From: Oscillospiraceae bacterium
Lineage (GTDB): Bacteria; Bacillota; Clostridia; Oscillospirales; Ruminococcaceae
Direction: 5' to 3'
Length of the DNA: 64,000 nt
NCBI GenBank assembly: GCA_017550285.1
Contig: JAFZPP010000046.1
Span: forward strand, 44,444 to 108,443
Positions 1 through 10,192 of the stretch are shown here, one piece after another (within the stretch, counting starts at the first letter, position 1; every line of letters begins with the position of its first letter). The notes below the pieces were generated by a model. The model saw only the letters and a program-made list of their open reading frames with translations, was not told where the DNA came from and searched no databases. The translations under genes and the position numbers were made by a program.

Positions 1-347
1 GCAGTCAGATCGGCAAACCGCCTGTCAGCATGTGCACGCAGCAGCTTCCAGCCCGCATAAATATCAAAGAGAAATGCCGCATATTGAATCAGCTTATAAA
101 ACCAGACCTTGTTCGCGCGGAACGGCAGCGCCAGCAGATGATGATTCCACAAATGCGAGATTCTGCCGGTCTTTGCGGCTCTGACCGAATCGGCAAAGAC
201 CATGCCGCGCCGGACGAGCGTATAATTCCGCATGTCGTCATGCGTTGCGAAAATAATCGGGTAGATTTCTATGAACAGCCAGAGCACTGCCGCGCCGAAT
301 GCAATCTGCGGCAGATATTTCCGGATTGTTTTCCAAACGGATGACAT
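1..347 (-). CDS. Membrane protein, N-terminal part only (runs off the window)
   Basis: The reading frame starts at an ATG whose bases overlap the TGA stop of the upstream ABC permease (TGATG), so the two are translationally coupled. About 115 residues are visible before the window edge. The N-terminus (about residues 11-28) is a hydrophobic helix that begins around LPQIAFGAAVLW and continues into IYPIIFATHDDMRNY, which looks like a membrane segment followed by an extracytoplasmic loop. The rest is basic and aromatic-rich. I do not recognise the family. Its place at the end of the polysaccharide cluster suggests a membrane step in glycan assembly such as polymerisation or a lipid-linked glycosyl transfer, but that is only inferred from context. 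Confidence 0.6.
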   Translation of the reverse strand, partial: MSSVWKTIRKYLPQIAFGAAVLWLFIEIYPIIFATHDDMRNYTLVRRGMVFADSVRAAKTGRISHLWNHHLLALPFRANKVWFYKLIQYAAFLFDIYAGWKLLRAHADRRFADLT

Positions 348-1126
348 CAAAGCACCTCTGCAAAGCGGCGCTGCAGCTTTTCAAAGATCAGATATCCGAA
401 GCACAGAATCAGCAGACTGATGCCTGCTGCGATCAGAAGATGCTTCGGCTGCGGCGCGCGCTGATAATATAGAATATCGCGGTAGGAGAGCACAAGCGGC
501 GCCATCGGATTAAGCAGATACCATTTGTGCCAATAGTCCGGCACGAAGTCGATGCCGTATACAACCGGCGAAAGATACATCCACGCCATGCTGACAACGC
601 CCATGATATGCTCCAGATCGCGGATATACACCGTGACGGCGGAGGTGATGAGATTCATGCCCAGCACCAGCACAAGCTGAATCAGCATGACCGGAATCAG
701 CCAGAGCAGCGCCGGAAGATTCACGCCGAGCCGCATCACCGCAATCACCAGAAAGATGATGAGGAAGGAAAAGAGCATATTGCAGAAGCTGCTGAGCGTA
801 TAGGCGACCGGCAGCACCTCGCGCGGAAAATAGATTTTCTTGATCATATTCTTCTGATCGAGCACGAGCTTTGCACCGGTTGTCAGCGAGGATGCAAAGA
901 AAATCCACGGCACCAGCGCGACAAACAGATGCAGATAGTAATTCGGGATGCCGCTTTTCAGAATGACCGAAAAAACCATTGTATAGACAAGCAGCTGCAA
1001 AAGCGGATTCAGGAAGGTCCAGAGGAATCCGAGCACACTGCCCTTATAGCGCCCTTTCAGGTCCTTTCGCACAAGGCTGACGATCATCTCGCGGTATTGA
1101 TAGAGTTCACGCAGCTTTCCGATCAT
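347..1126 (-). CDS. ABC-2 type polysaccharide export permease (Wzm/TagG-like)
   Basis: A 259-residue integral membrane protein with about six hydrophobic segments. The N-terminal region contains the typical LVRKDLKGRYKGSVLGFLW stretch of ABC-2 permeases that export O-antigen, teichoic acid or capsule chains. The C-terminal part has the usual MSPVVYG-like element (here YLSPVVYGIDFV) and ends in a short charged tail. It would form the membrane channel through which lipid-linked glycan is flipped, together with an ATPase (Wzt/TagH type). No ATPase gene is seen in the window, so it is probably to the left. The start overlaps the end of the upstream reductase gene by four bases (ATGA). Confidence 0.9.
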   Translation of the reverse strand: MIGKLRELYQYREMIVSLVRKDLKGRYKGSVLGFLWTFLNPLLQLLVYTMVFSVILKSGIPNYYLHLFVALVPWIFFASSLTTGAKLVLDQKNMIKKIYFPREVLPVAYTLSSFCNMLFSFLIIFLVIAVMRLGVNLPALLWLIPVMLIQLVLVLGMNLITSAVTVYIRDLEHIMGVVSMAWMYLSPVVYGIDFVPDYWHKWYLLNPMAPLVLSYRDILYYQRAPQPKHLLIAAGISLLILCFGYLIFEKLQRRFAEVL

Positions 1127-2094
1127 GCTTCCGATTGCTCCTTCAGTTTCTGCCGCCAGAAATCAAGCGTATCGGCGATTGTCTGCCCCGTCGGGATTTC
1201 GGGGCGCCAGCCGGTATCGCTTTGCAATTTTGTTGTACCAGCAGCAAGATATGCCGTTTCTGCCGGACGCAGCTTTGCAGGGTCAATCTCACGGCGCACC
1301 GGTACGCGGCAGCAGGACAGGATCATATCCAGCATCTCCGAAATCGGGATTGCTTTGCCGCTACCGACATTATAGGTCTCCCCCGCTCTGCCGGATTCCA
1401 GCAAAAGCACGTAGGCACGGACAATATCGCGTACATCGGTAAAATCGCGCCTTGCATCGAGATTGCCCGTCCGGATTACCGGCTCACGCAGTCCAAGCTC
1501 AATCTCCGCCGCCTGCTTGCAGAAATCCGCAGCAACGAAAATCTCCCGCTGCTTCGGTCCGAAATGATTGAACGCGCGGACGCAGATCACCGGCAGACCG
1601 TATGCAGCGGCATAGACCCCTGCGAGCTGCTCCGCGGCAGCCTTCGTCGCAGCATAGATATTGACCGGATGCAGCGGTGCAGACTCGGAAACAAGCTGCG
1701 TCCCCTCCGCATCCGACGGCAGTTTCCCGTATTCCTCGGCAGAGCCGATCAGCAGAATCCGCGGCAAAGCCGGCAGATTCCGTGCCGCCTCCAGCAGATT
1801 GACTGTCCCTTTGATATTGAGATCGGCGGTCAGCTGCGGCTGCTTCCATGCAGCGGCAACCGAGCTCTGCGCCGCAAGATGCAGAATCCGGTCCGGCTGA
1901 ATCTGTTGCAGCAGCGCCGAAACCGATGCCGTATCCAGCAGATCGAAATGATGCACCGTACACAGCGGCAGCAGCTCCGGCGACAGCGTTTCCTGCGGCA
2001 GAATCGCGGCATGCACCGCATATCCCTTCGCCGCAAACGCTTCCACCGCATAGGAACCGACAAAGCCTGCCGCGCCGGTAATCAGAATTTTCAT
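1123..2094 (-). CDS. rmd: NAD(P)-dependent epimerase/reductase, probable GDP-6-deoxy-4-keto-D-mannose reductase
   Basis: A 323-residue extended SDR enzyme. The nucleotide-binding GxxGxxG lies at residues 7-13 (GAAGFVG). The catalytic Tyr147 and Lys151 sit in YAATK, with a Ser at about 118. Family knowledge: Rmd reduces GDP-4-keto-6-deoxy-D-mannose, the product of Gmd, to GDP-D-rhamnose. A gmd gene lies in the same cluster, which supports this assignment over other SDR sugar epimerases. The alternative is a reductase giving GDP-6-deoxy-talose. It lies between the GT4 gene and the export permease, with a 13-base gap upstream and a 4-base overlap downstream. Confidence 0.7.
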   Translation of the reverse strand: MKILITGAAGFVGSYAVEAFAAKGYAVHAAILPQETLSPELLPLCTVHHFDLLDTASVSALLQQIQPDRILHLAAQSSVAAAWKQPQLTADLNIKGTVNLLEAARNLPALPRILLIGSAEEYGKLPSDAEGTQLVSESAPLHPVNIYAATKAAAEQLAGVYAAAYGLPVICVRAFNHFGPKQREIFVAADFCKQAAEIELGLREPVIRTGNLDARRDFTDVRDIVRAYVLLLESGRAGETYNVGSGKAIPISEMLDMILSCCRVPVRREIDPAKLRPAETAYLAAGTTKLQSDTGWRPEIPTGQTIADTLDFWRQKLKEQSEA

Positions 2095-2107
2095 ATCGCT
2101 CTGCTCC

Positions 2108-3238
2108 TTATTTATTCAGCAGCACCCTGCGTGTGTTCCGCATCACCGTTTCGAGCGAAAACTCGCGCAGGACACGTTCACGCGCTGCCTTGCCGTATTG
2201 TTCGCGCAGCGCATCATCGTTCAGCAACTGCTCCATGGCGTCCGTCAGTGCACCGGCATCCTGCGGCGGAACGGTCAGACCGGTTTCCCCGTGGATGCTG
2301 ACCAGCGGGACGCCTGTCGGCAGTGCCGTATTGATGACAGGCTTGCCGTTGACCATTGCCTCAAGCTGCACAATGCCGAATGCCTCACTGTTTGCGACCG
2401 ACGGCAGCACGAAAAGATCACAGTCCGCGAACATATCGCGCAGCTCGGGCGTCATGCGTCTGCCGAGGAAATGCACGCGGTCACGGATGCCGAGCGTTTC
2501 GGCACGCGCCTGCAATTCCGGCTCGAGCACGCCCGTTCCGGCAAAAAACAGTTCCGCATCCGCCTTCACATTCGCAAAGGCTTCGAGCAGCACATCCGCA
2601 CCTTTATAATACACCAGACGTCCGGTGAATAAAATCTTCTTCGCATGACTGTTCCGAAGCTGCGACGTCAGCGGCGTGAGATGCGGACGGAATTCATATT
2701 CCGCCGGATCAATGCCGTAGGGCACGATTACGCATTTCTCCCGAAACGGCGGCAGATACGGCGAGCTGTCGATATGCGCCTTTGTCGCAACGAGTATTGC
2801 ATCGGCGCGTTTCAGCAGCCATTTCATCAGCGGTTTATAGAGCGTGAGCATATGCTTCTGCCGCACGACATCGCTGTGCCATGCAACGACCACACGCCCC
2901 TTATATCCCGAGAGCAGCAGTGCCAGATCGGCAACCGGAAACGGCAGATGCAGCTCAACGGTATCCGCAAGCATGACCTTGCGCCGGAATTCGCCGAGAT
3001 AGGAGAAGGAAACCGGACACGAGGCGACGGTTCCGAAGCTGCCTGCATAGGTCACAGGCACTCCGCGGATTTTTTCCTTTTTCGTCAGACCGAGCTCGTC
3101 GCGGCAGCAGAGCACCTTAGTTTTTGCGTATTTTCGCATATATTCCGCAGTCTGCTGCATGACGGTCTCAATGCCGCCGATATGCGGTGCATACGCCTTT
3201 CCGGCAATCAGCAGCCGCGGGCGGTTATTCTGCTGCAT
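2108..3238 (-). CDS. GT4 family glycosyltransferase
   Basis: A 376-residue GT-B fold glycosyltransferase. The N-terminal domain has the acceptor-side pattern YAPHIGGIETVMQ, the middle has LFTGRLVYYKGADVLLEAF (start of the donor domain), and the C-terminal donor site has the EX7E element in SEAFGIVQLEAM. GT4 enzymes of this type usually transfer mannose, rhamnose or similar from a nucleotide sugar to a growing lipid-linked glycan on the cytoplasmic face. The GDP-sugar genes around it suggest a GDP-mannose or GDP-rhamnose donor, which is inference. Its start overlaps the 3' end of the acetyltransferase gene by 14 bases, indicating one operon. Confidence 0.85.
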   Translation of the reverse strand: MQQNNRPRLLIAGKAYAPHIGGIETVMQQTAEYMRKYAKTKVLCCRDELGLTKKEKIRGVPVTYAGSFGTVASCPVSFSYLGEFRRKVMLADTVELHLPFPVADLALLLSGYKGRVVVAWHSDVVRQKHMLTLYKPLMKWLLKRADAILVATKAHIDSSPYLPPFREKCVIVPYGIDPAEYEFRPHLTPLTSQLRNSHAKKILFTGRLVYYKGADVLLEAFANVKADAELFFAGTGVLEPELQARAETLGIRDRVHFLGRRMTPELRDMFADCDLFVLPSVANSEAFGIVQLEAMVNGKPVINTALPTGVPLVSIHGETGLTVPPQDAGALTDAMEQLLNDDALREQYGKAARERVLREFSLETVMRNTRRVLLNK

Positions 3239-3800
3239 GCGCTTTCAGCCTCCGGTATTCCTCCGCGAGCATCCCGTACCAGACATCGTCAAAGACTCTG
3301 CCTCTTGCGTAGCCCTGCTGCCGGAGCGTTCCCTCATAGCGCATGCCGAGCTTCTGCATCACTCTGCCGGATTTCGGATTTGCAATATCATGATTCGCCG
3401 CAACGCGGTTCACGCCGACTGTCTCAAACAGATATTGCAGCACGGCGCCGCCGGCTTCCGGCATATAGCCGCTGCCCCACCAGCGTTCGCCGATGCAGTA
3501 GCCGAGCACGGCGCATGCGGCCTCCGGATACAGATGCACCACGGAGATATTGCCGATCAGCTTGCCCTCGGGCTTCAGTGCAATCGCCCAGTTATAGCAG
3601 TCCGGCGCATCATATGCCTTCACCCATTCCTTCAGCAGTGCTTCCGTCTCCTCCGCATTCTTATGCGGCTCCCATGTCAGAAAGCGTGCCACATCCTTCG
3701 AGGATGCCCAGTTCCGGTACATTGCCGGCGCATCCGAAACGGTAAATCGCCGCAGGATCAGTCTCTCTGTTTCCAGCGTGACGGTTCCCTGATGCTGCAT
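3225..3800 (-). CDS. GNAT-family N-acetyltransferase (RimJ/RimL type)
   Basis: A 191-residue acetyltransferase of the RimJ-like branch. It begins with the typical LETERLILRRFTVSDA strand, has the core region IGNISVVHLYPEAACAVLGYCIGERWWGSGYMPEA, and the family's NxxSGRVMQKLGM element (NPKSGRVMQKLGMRYEG), where the Asn and the helix contact acetyl-CoA. These enzymes modify alpha-amino groups or small amines. Being inside a glycan cluster it might acetylate an amino sugar, or it may be a passenger; nothing in the sequence decides. An AAGGAG ribosome site lies within the end of the upstream GT4 gene. Confidence 0.85.
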   Translation of the reverse strand: MQHQGTVTLETERLILRRFTVSDAPAMYRNWASSKDVARFLTWEPHKNAEETEALLKEWVKAYDAPDCYNWAIALKPEGKLIGNISVVHLYPEAACAVLGYCIGERWWGSGYMPEAGGAVLQYLFETVGVNRVAANHDIANPKSGRVMQKLGMRYEGTLRQQGYARGRVFDDVWYGMLAEEYRRLKAHAAE

Positions 3801-3806
3801 CCCTGC

Positions 3807-4958
3807 TCACTCCTTCTCCTGTAATTCGCCGTATACCTGATACAGCTTTTCCGCGGCTGCCGCCCAGCTCATCTCCTCCGCACGGCGGAATCCGCGTTCG
3901 ATGAGCGTATTCCGCAGGCTTTCGCGCGTCAGCAGCAGCTCCATGCCCCTTGCAATCGCGCGGATTTTCAGCGGATTGCAGACAAGCGCCGCATTCCCGA
4001 CCGCCTCCGGCAGCGAAGCCGTTTTCGAGGTCAGTACGGGACATCCGCACGCCATTGCCTCCAGCGGCGGCATACCGAATCCCTCATAGAGCGAGGGAAA
4101 CACAAATGCCAGTGCGCCGGAATAAACCGCCGCGATATCCTCCGAGGGGATATAGGACGGGAAAATGATATGTCCGCGCACATCGGGCGAAGCGGATGCC
4201 TCAAAAATCCGCTCATACTGCCAGCCCTTGCCGCCTGCGAGCACGAGCGCCGGTGCATCCGGATACCGCTCACGCAGGAGCGCATAGGCGCGGATCAGCC
4301 GCACGAGATTCTTGCGCGGCTCCAGTGTTCCGAGATAGAGAAAATAGCGCTCCGGCAGATGGTGAATTTTTCGTACCTTCCTGATCTCCTGCTCTGATGC
4401 AGGCTGAAAGCGCGTCCGGTCCACGCCGCAGGGGACCACGCGGATTTTCTCCGCCATATCCGGATAATACCTGATGATCTCCGAGCGTGAAAATTCACTG
4501 TCGGTGACGATTCTGTCGGCACGCTTCATCGAGCGCCGCAGACCGGTTTGCAGCAGAAGCCGCGTCCGTCTGCGCATGGTTTCCGGATATGCCCTGAGCA
4601 CCATATCATGCACCGTGACAACAGTTTTCCCGTGGACAAAAGGCGGCACGATATAATTGAAAAAATGCGTCACATCTGCCCATTTGCCCTGAAATGCACA
4701 GTACGGAACCGGCACGAAATTCGAGAGCATGCGATAGGCAAGCGGCGAAAACCTTGCCGGATGCAGCGGCGTATTTTCGCGGACAAAGGGCTGCATCCGC
4801 CGTACCTTCTCCTCCGGCGAACGCAGCGTGAAATATTCAAACCGGTATTTCTCCTCCGGATGCAGCTGCGTCAGCGCATCCGTCAGATTTGCCTCACACC
4901 AGCCCACGCCGGAGATATTGTCTCCGATCAGCGGGCTTGCGTCAAATGCGATATTCAT
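3807..4958 (-). CDS. GT4 family glycosyltransferase
   Basis: A 383-residue GT-B glycosyltransferase resembling the mannosyl- and rhamnosyltransferases of O-antigen clusters. The N-terminus shows [15 protein letters not shown] and an acceptor-binding [12 protein letters not shown]. The donor domain starts at [15 protein letters not shown] and carries the EX7E donor-sugar motif in [14 protein letters not shown]. It likely adds a sugar to the undecaprenyl-linked chain using a GDP-sugar made by the neighbouring genes (inferred). The ATG at 4958 is preceded by GGAGG at a spacing of about 10 bases. Confidence 0.88.
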   Translation of the reverse strand: MNIAFDASPLIGDNISGVGWCEANLTDALTQLHPEEKYRFEYFTLRSPEEKVRRMQPFVRENTPLHPARFSPLAYRMLSNFVPVPYCAFQGKWADVTHFFNYIVPPFVHGKTVVTVHDMVLRAYPETMRRRTRLLLQTGLRRSMKRADRIVTDSEFSRSEIIRYYPDMAEKIRVVPCGVDRTRFQPASEQEIRKVRKIHHLPERYFLYLGTLEPRKNLVRLIRAYALLRERYPDAPALVLAGGKGWQYERIFEASASPDVRGHIIFPSYIPSEDIAAVYSGALAFVFPSLYEGFGMPPLEAMACGCPVLTSKTASLPEAVGNAALVCNPLKIRAIARGMELLLTRESLRNTLIERGFRRAEEMSWAAAAEKLYQVYGELQEKE

Positions 4959-4983
4959 GTTTCATATGCCTCCGGCAAAAAAA

Positions 4984-6710
<1,727 letters not shown>

Positions 6711-6744
6711 ATCCGTATACCTCCGTTCCATTTTCCGGCAGGAA

Positions 6745-7833
6745 TCAGAGCAGTTCTCCTCTGCCCTGCTCCCGCAGCATTTCCGTAATTTTTTTGATAT
6801 TCTGCGCCGCGTCCATATCACAGACCAGCAGCGCATCCTCTGTATCGACAACCACGATATTCTCCAGCCCGACCGCTGCAATCAGCTTCTCCCTGCCGGA
6901 AAAAACGCAGTTTTTCGTCCCGATTGTGATGATATCGCCGTCGCGGTAATTGCCGTTTGTATCCGTCTTGGCAACGCGCCGCAGCGCAGGCCAGCTTCCG
7001 ACGTCATCCCAGCCGAAGCTGCCCGGAATTGTGCAGAGCCGTTCGGTCTTTTCGAGGATGCCGAAATCGACGGAGATCGACGGCATATCGGGGAATCGCT
7101 TTTGCAGCACGGCATCAAATGCATCCGTATCGCAGGCGTCTCTGATCTCCGCAGCAATCTCATATGCCGCCGGAAGATGCGTCTTCACGGCATCAAGAAA
7201 GACATCCGTCTTCCAGACAAACATGCCGCTGTTCCAGAGATAATTTCCGGAATTGACGTAGCTGCGTGCTGTTTCGGCATCCGGCTTCTCCTTGAAGCTG
7301 TCTACCTGATAGACGCCACGCGGCAGATACTTCGCGCGCGAGAAAGCGATATAGCCGTATCCGGTCTCGGGATAGGTCGGCGTGATGCCGATTGTCACGA
7401 GCGAATCGGTCTCCTCCGCGGCAGCGGCTGCACGGCAGAGCACATCGGAACAGATTTCCTCATGCCGCACGAGATGATCGGCGGGCAGCACAAGCATTGT
7501 AGCATTGCCGCTGCGTTTCTGAATCACCGCGGCAGCAAGTGCAATGCAGGGCGCGGTATTGCGCGGTGCAGGCTCGGCGAGCAGATTTTCTGCCGGAATA
7601 TCCGGAAGCTGCTCCCGCACAAGCGGCATATATTCCGCATTTGTGACGATATAGGTCTGCTCCGGCGGCACCAGACCGCCGACACGCCGGACGGTTTTTT
7701 GCAGCATAGTCTCACCGTCGCCTGTCAGCGGCAGAAACTGCTTCGGACAGCGGATGCGGCTTTTCGGCCAGAAGCGTTCGCCCCTGCCGCCAGCCATAAT
7801 AACCGCCGTCAGAATCTGATTCGGATTCTGCAT
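6745..7833 (-). CDS. manC: Mannose-1-phosphate guanylyltransferase
   Basis: A 362-residue nucleotidyltransferase with the signature GGRGERFWPKSR at about residues 15-26, followed by PKQFLPLTG, and LPADHLV (metal-binding Asp) and FKEKPDAETA further on. It makes GDP-mannose from mannose-1-phosphate and GTP, feeding gmd. The protein matches the single-domain guanylyltransferase length and lacks the C-terminal isomerase domain found in bifunctional ManC/AlgA. The start at MQNPNQ was chosen because AAGGAG sits 10 bases upstream; an upstream Met in the same frame lies inside the sugar transferase gene. Confidence 0.92.
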   Translation of the reverse strand: MQNPNQILTAVIMAGGRGERFWPKSRIRCPKQFLPLTGDGETMLQKTVRRVGGLVPPEQTYIVTNAEYMPLVREQLPDIPAENLLAEPAPRNTAPCIALAAAVIQKRSGNATMLVLPADHLVRHEEICSDVLCRAAAAAEETDSLVTIGITPTYPETGYGYIAFSRAKYLPRGVYQVDSFKEKPDAETARSYVNSGNYLWNSGMFVWKTDVFLDAVKTHLPAAYEIAAEIRDACDTDAFDAVLQKRFPDMPSISVDFGILEKTERLCTIPGSFGWDDVGSWPALRRVAKTDTNGNYRDGDIITIGTKNCVFSGREKLIAAVGLENIVVVDTEDALLVCDMDAAQNIKKITEMLREQGRGELL

Positions 7834-7840
7834 ATGGTAT

Positions 7841-9205
7841 TTACTCCTTATTCTTGCTTTCCGGATGATACGCGGAAAATTCCTCTGCATTTGTTTCCGG
7901 CGGAAACAGCGCTGTTTTCAGCGTCAGCAGCAAAATCTGGATATCGAGCAGCAGTGAATACTGTTCAATATACATCAGGTCCATTTTCAGCTTATCAATG
8001 GGTTCGGTATCGTAGGTACCGGTCACCTGTGCATAGCCGGTCAGTCCGGCTTTGACCTGCAAACGGTACGGAAATTCGGGATATTTTTTTGCATATTCCT
8101 CTGTGAGCTCCGGACGCTCCGGACGCGGTCCGACAAGCGACATTTCGCCGCGCAGGATATTGAGCAGCTGCGGCAGCTCATCGAGCCGGAATCTGCGGAG
8201 GATTCTGCCGGTTTTCGTAATGCGCATGTCATTGTCCGCGGCAAGGACGGGCTTGCCGTCTGCCTCCGCATCGGGAATCATGCTGCGGAATTTGAGCACT
8301 TCAAATTCCCTGCCGTCGCGTGTCAGCCGGCGCTGCCGGTAAAAGACCGGACCGCCGTCCTCGAGCCGGACCGCCGCGGCACAGATCAGCATGACCGGCG
8401 AAGCGAGCAGCAGCAGCAGCGCAGAAACGACCAGATCAAAGCAGCGCTTGACGATTCTCTGCTCCGGCGAAAGACCTTCATTGCGGCAGAGGATCAGCGG
8501 TGTATCAAAGAGCCGCAGCTCATCGCCGCCGCGCATGAGAATATCCGAAATCTTCGGTGCAATATAAGCGCGCAGACGGTGTCCGCAGCAGTATTTGAGC
8601 AGATCGTTGCGCAGCTCGGCGGGCACCTCGCAGAGGATCACGCCCTCGAATTCATCGAGCAGCTTTGTGATCTCACGGAGCCCGACCGCACAGCTGATGC
8701 TCTCGCAGATCATATATTTATCGACGCGCGTGCTCATTTTCAGGACGAGCTCCGCAGCCTTGGCAGAGCCGTAAACGATGATGAGCCTGCGCGGCGGAAA
8801 AAGCCGGAAGTATAAGCCGCTGATCAGCAGCGCCCAGCCGAATACCGTCACAAAATCGAGCCCTGTCAGCAGCAGCATCGGTGCAAGCGGCATGAAGTGC
8901 CGACCGATCAGGCTGATCTGGAAATAGGTGATCACATTGACAATCGAAACGCCGATCAGCTGATAGTAGATCAGGTCACTTCGCTTGAGATAGCCGAACT
9001 TCGTGCAGTGATAGGCTTTGAAAACCAGCTCCGTCAGTACCAGATAAATCAGCACGACGACCCAGTTTCCGCGCCGGAAGAACGGCTCGATAATAATATC
9101 TGCGTAATAATGCGCCCAGATCATGCCGAACCAGAGTGTCAGCATCCCGAGCAGCAGTATGCCGAATACCGTCGAAAAAAGATGCCGGTATTTCCTGTGC
9201 TCCAT
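7841..9205 (-). CDS. Exopolysaccharide polyprenyl glycosylphosphotransferase (WbaP/WcaJ-like)
   Basis: A 454-residue membrane enzyme. Residues 1-130 hold four or five hydrophobic helices; a Rossmann-like CoA-binding-type domain follows; one further helix (LVVSALLLLLASPVMLICA) precedes the catalytic domain. That domain carries PVFYRQRRLTRDG, FEVLKFRSM, RRFRLDELPQLLNIL and SLVGPRPERPE, all diagnostic of bacterial sugar transferases. It attaches the first sugar phosphate to undecaprenyl phosphate and so starts the repeat unit of the glycan. It is the first gene of the glycan cluster; the leader to its right contains two inverted repeats. Confidence 0.93.
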   Translation of the reverse strand: MEHRKYRHLFSTVFGILLLGMLTLWFGMIWAHYYADIIIEPFFRRGNWVVVLIYLVLTELVFKAYHCTKFGYLKRSDLIYYQLIGVSIVNVITYFQISLIGRHFMPLAPMLLLTGLDFVTVFGWALLISGLYFRLFPPRRLIIVYGSAKAAELVLKMSTRVDKYMICESISCAVGLREITKLLDEFEGVILCEVPAELRNDLLKYCCGHRLRAYIAPKISDILMRGGDELRLFDTPLILCRNEGLSPEQRIVKRCFDLVVSALLLLLASPVMLICAAAVRLEDGGPVFYRQRRLTRDGREFEVLKFRSMIPDAEADGKPVLAADNDMRITKTGRILRRFRLDELPQLLNILRGEMSLVGPRPERPELTEEYAKKYPEFPYRLQVKAGLTGYAQVTGTYDTEPIDKLKMDLMYIEQYSLLLDIQILLLTLKTALFPPETNAEEFSAYHPESKNKE

Positions 9206-9300
9206 AAGTCATGCTCCCTTCCGGCAGCGGAAAACTGCCGGTGCCTTTTGTTCCGTCCGCAGAAAAATTGTAACCTGTTCTGCGGAAAACATACAGCCTG
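9206..9300 (-). promoter_or_regulatory. Leader of the polysaccharide cluster with two inverted repeats
   Basis: Between the phosphoesterase stop and the sugar transferase start, the minus strand shows TCCGCAGAA/TTCTGCGGA arms with a 13-base loop containing TACAAT, and a second hairpin CCGGCAG/CTGCCGG just before the ribosome site. The TACAAT could be a -10 box, but its -35 is poor. The symmetry may be an operator or a leader structure. Confidence 0.35.
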
Positions 9301-10167
9301 CTATCCGGTCTCCGCGGTGTGTCCTGTCTGTTTTTGCAGGATCCTGTCGTGCCGCGGCACCGATGTAATCAGGCAGATTTCCGGCGGATTGAACAGCCGC
9401 AGCTTGCCGAGCCCGCCGCTGACGATCATCTCGGAATCCCCCTGCCGGAATTTGCCCTTGTCAAATTTCGGAAAGAATGTACGCTCCGGCGAAAGCAGTC
9501 CGCCGAGCAGCGGCAGACGCACCGCGCCGCCGTGCACATGTCCCGAAAGCGTCAGCTCCGCGCCCCATTCCGCATAAGCGGGAAAGCGCAGCGGATCATG
9601 CGCGAGCAGCAGCGTATGTGCAGGGCATTTGCCGAGCCGCAGCCGCAGTGTTTTCTTCGTGCAGATTTTCTCGCCGCGGAAGCCGAAATTGCCGCCGCCG
9701 CGGAAGTAATCGGACGACAGTGCAAGCCCCGCAAGATGAATCTCCCCGAGCTGTATGATTTCATTTCTGAGATATTCTGCGCCGCTCCGCCGTACCGCCG
9801 CACGGAATTCCGCATAGAGCACCGGCGGCAGATCGGCTTCGTGATTGCCCTCGGAAACAATGACCGGCGCGAGCGCGCCGAGCCTGCGCAGAAGCTGCTC
9901 CGTACCGGTAAAATCGGTCACTGTCCGCGAAATGAGATCGCCGGTAATCAGGATATATTCCGGCTGACAGGCAGCGACTTTCCGGATCAGCCTGCGCTGT
10001 CCGGCGCCGAACTGCCGCTTATGCAGATCGGAAATCTGAACAATCCGCGGCAGCCCCTGCATCGCGGCAGCATAATGCTTCACACGCAGCAGCGCCGTAT
10101 TTTCCAAGACCGCCCAGCCCGCAAGCAGTCCTGCCGCTGCGCCGGGCAAAGTCCATCGCTTTTTCAT
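9301..10167 (-). CDS. Metallophosphoesterase, membrane-anchored (YkuE-like)
   Basis: A 288-residue calcineurin-like phosphoesterase. An N-terminal hydrophobic stretch (about residues 8-25) looks like a signal anchor. The metal-binding blocks are in order: ISDLHKRQFG, ITGDLI, EGNHEADLP, LLAHDP and LSGHVHGG. Relatives such as YkuE act at the outside of the membrane; the substrate is not defined by the sequence. It is separated by only 25 bases from the activator gene to its right and by 95 bases from the glycan cluster to its left, so it may be cotranscribed with either. Confidence 0.88.
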   Translation of the reverse strand: MKKRWTLPGAAAGLLAGWAVLENTALLRVKHYAAAMQGLPRIVQISDLHKRQFGAGQRRLIRKVAACQPEYILITGDLISRTVTDFTGTEQLLRRLGALAPVIVSEGNHEADLPPVLYAEFRAAVRRSGAEYLRNEIIQLGEIHLAGLALSSDYFRGGGNFGFRGEKICTKKTLRLRLGKCPAHTLLLAHDPLRFPAYAEWGAELTLSGHVHGGAVRLPLLGGLLSPERTFFPKFDKGKFRQGDSEMIVSGGLGKLRLFNPPEICLITSVPRHDRILQKQTGHTAETG

Positions 10168-10192
10168 AAGCCCTCCTCAGGGGTTGTCCGTC

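Noticed and set aside
1135..2301. A 388-codon open frame on the plus strand across the reductase gene
   Set aside because: It is an open antisense frame of a well supported minus-strand gene and its translation shows no domain.
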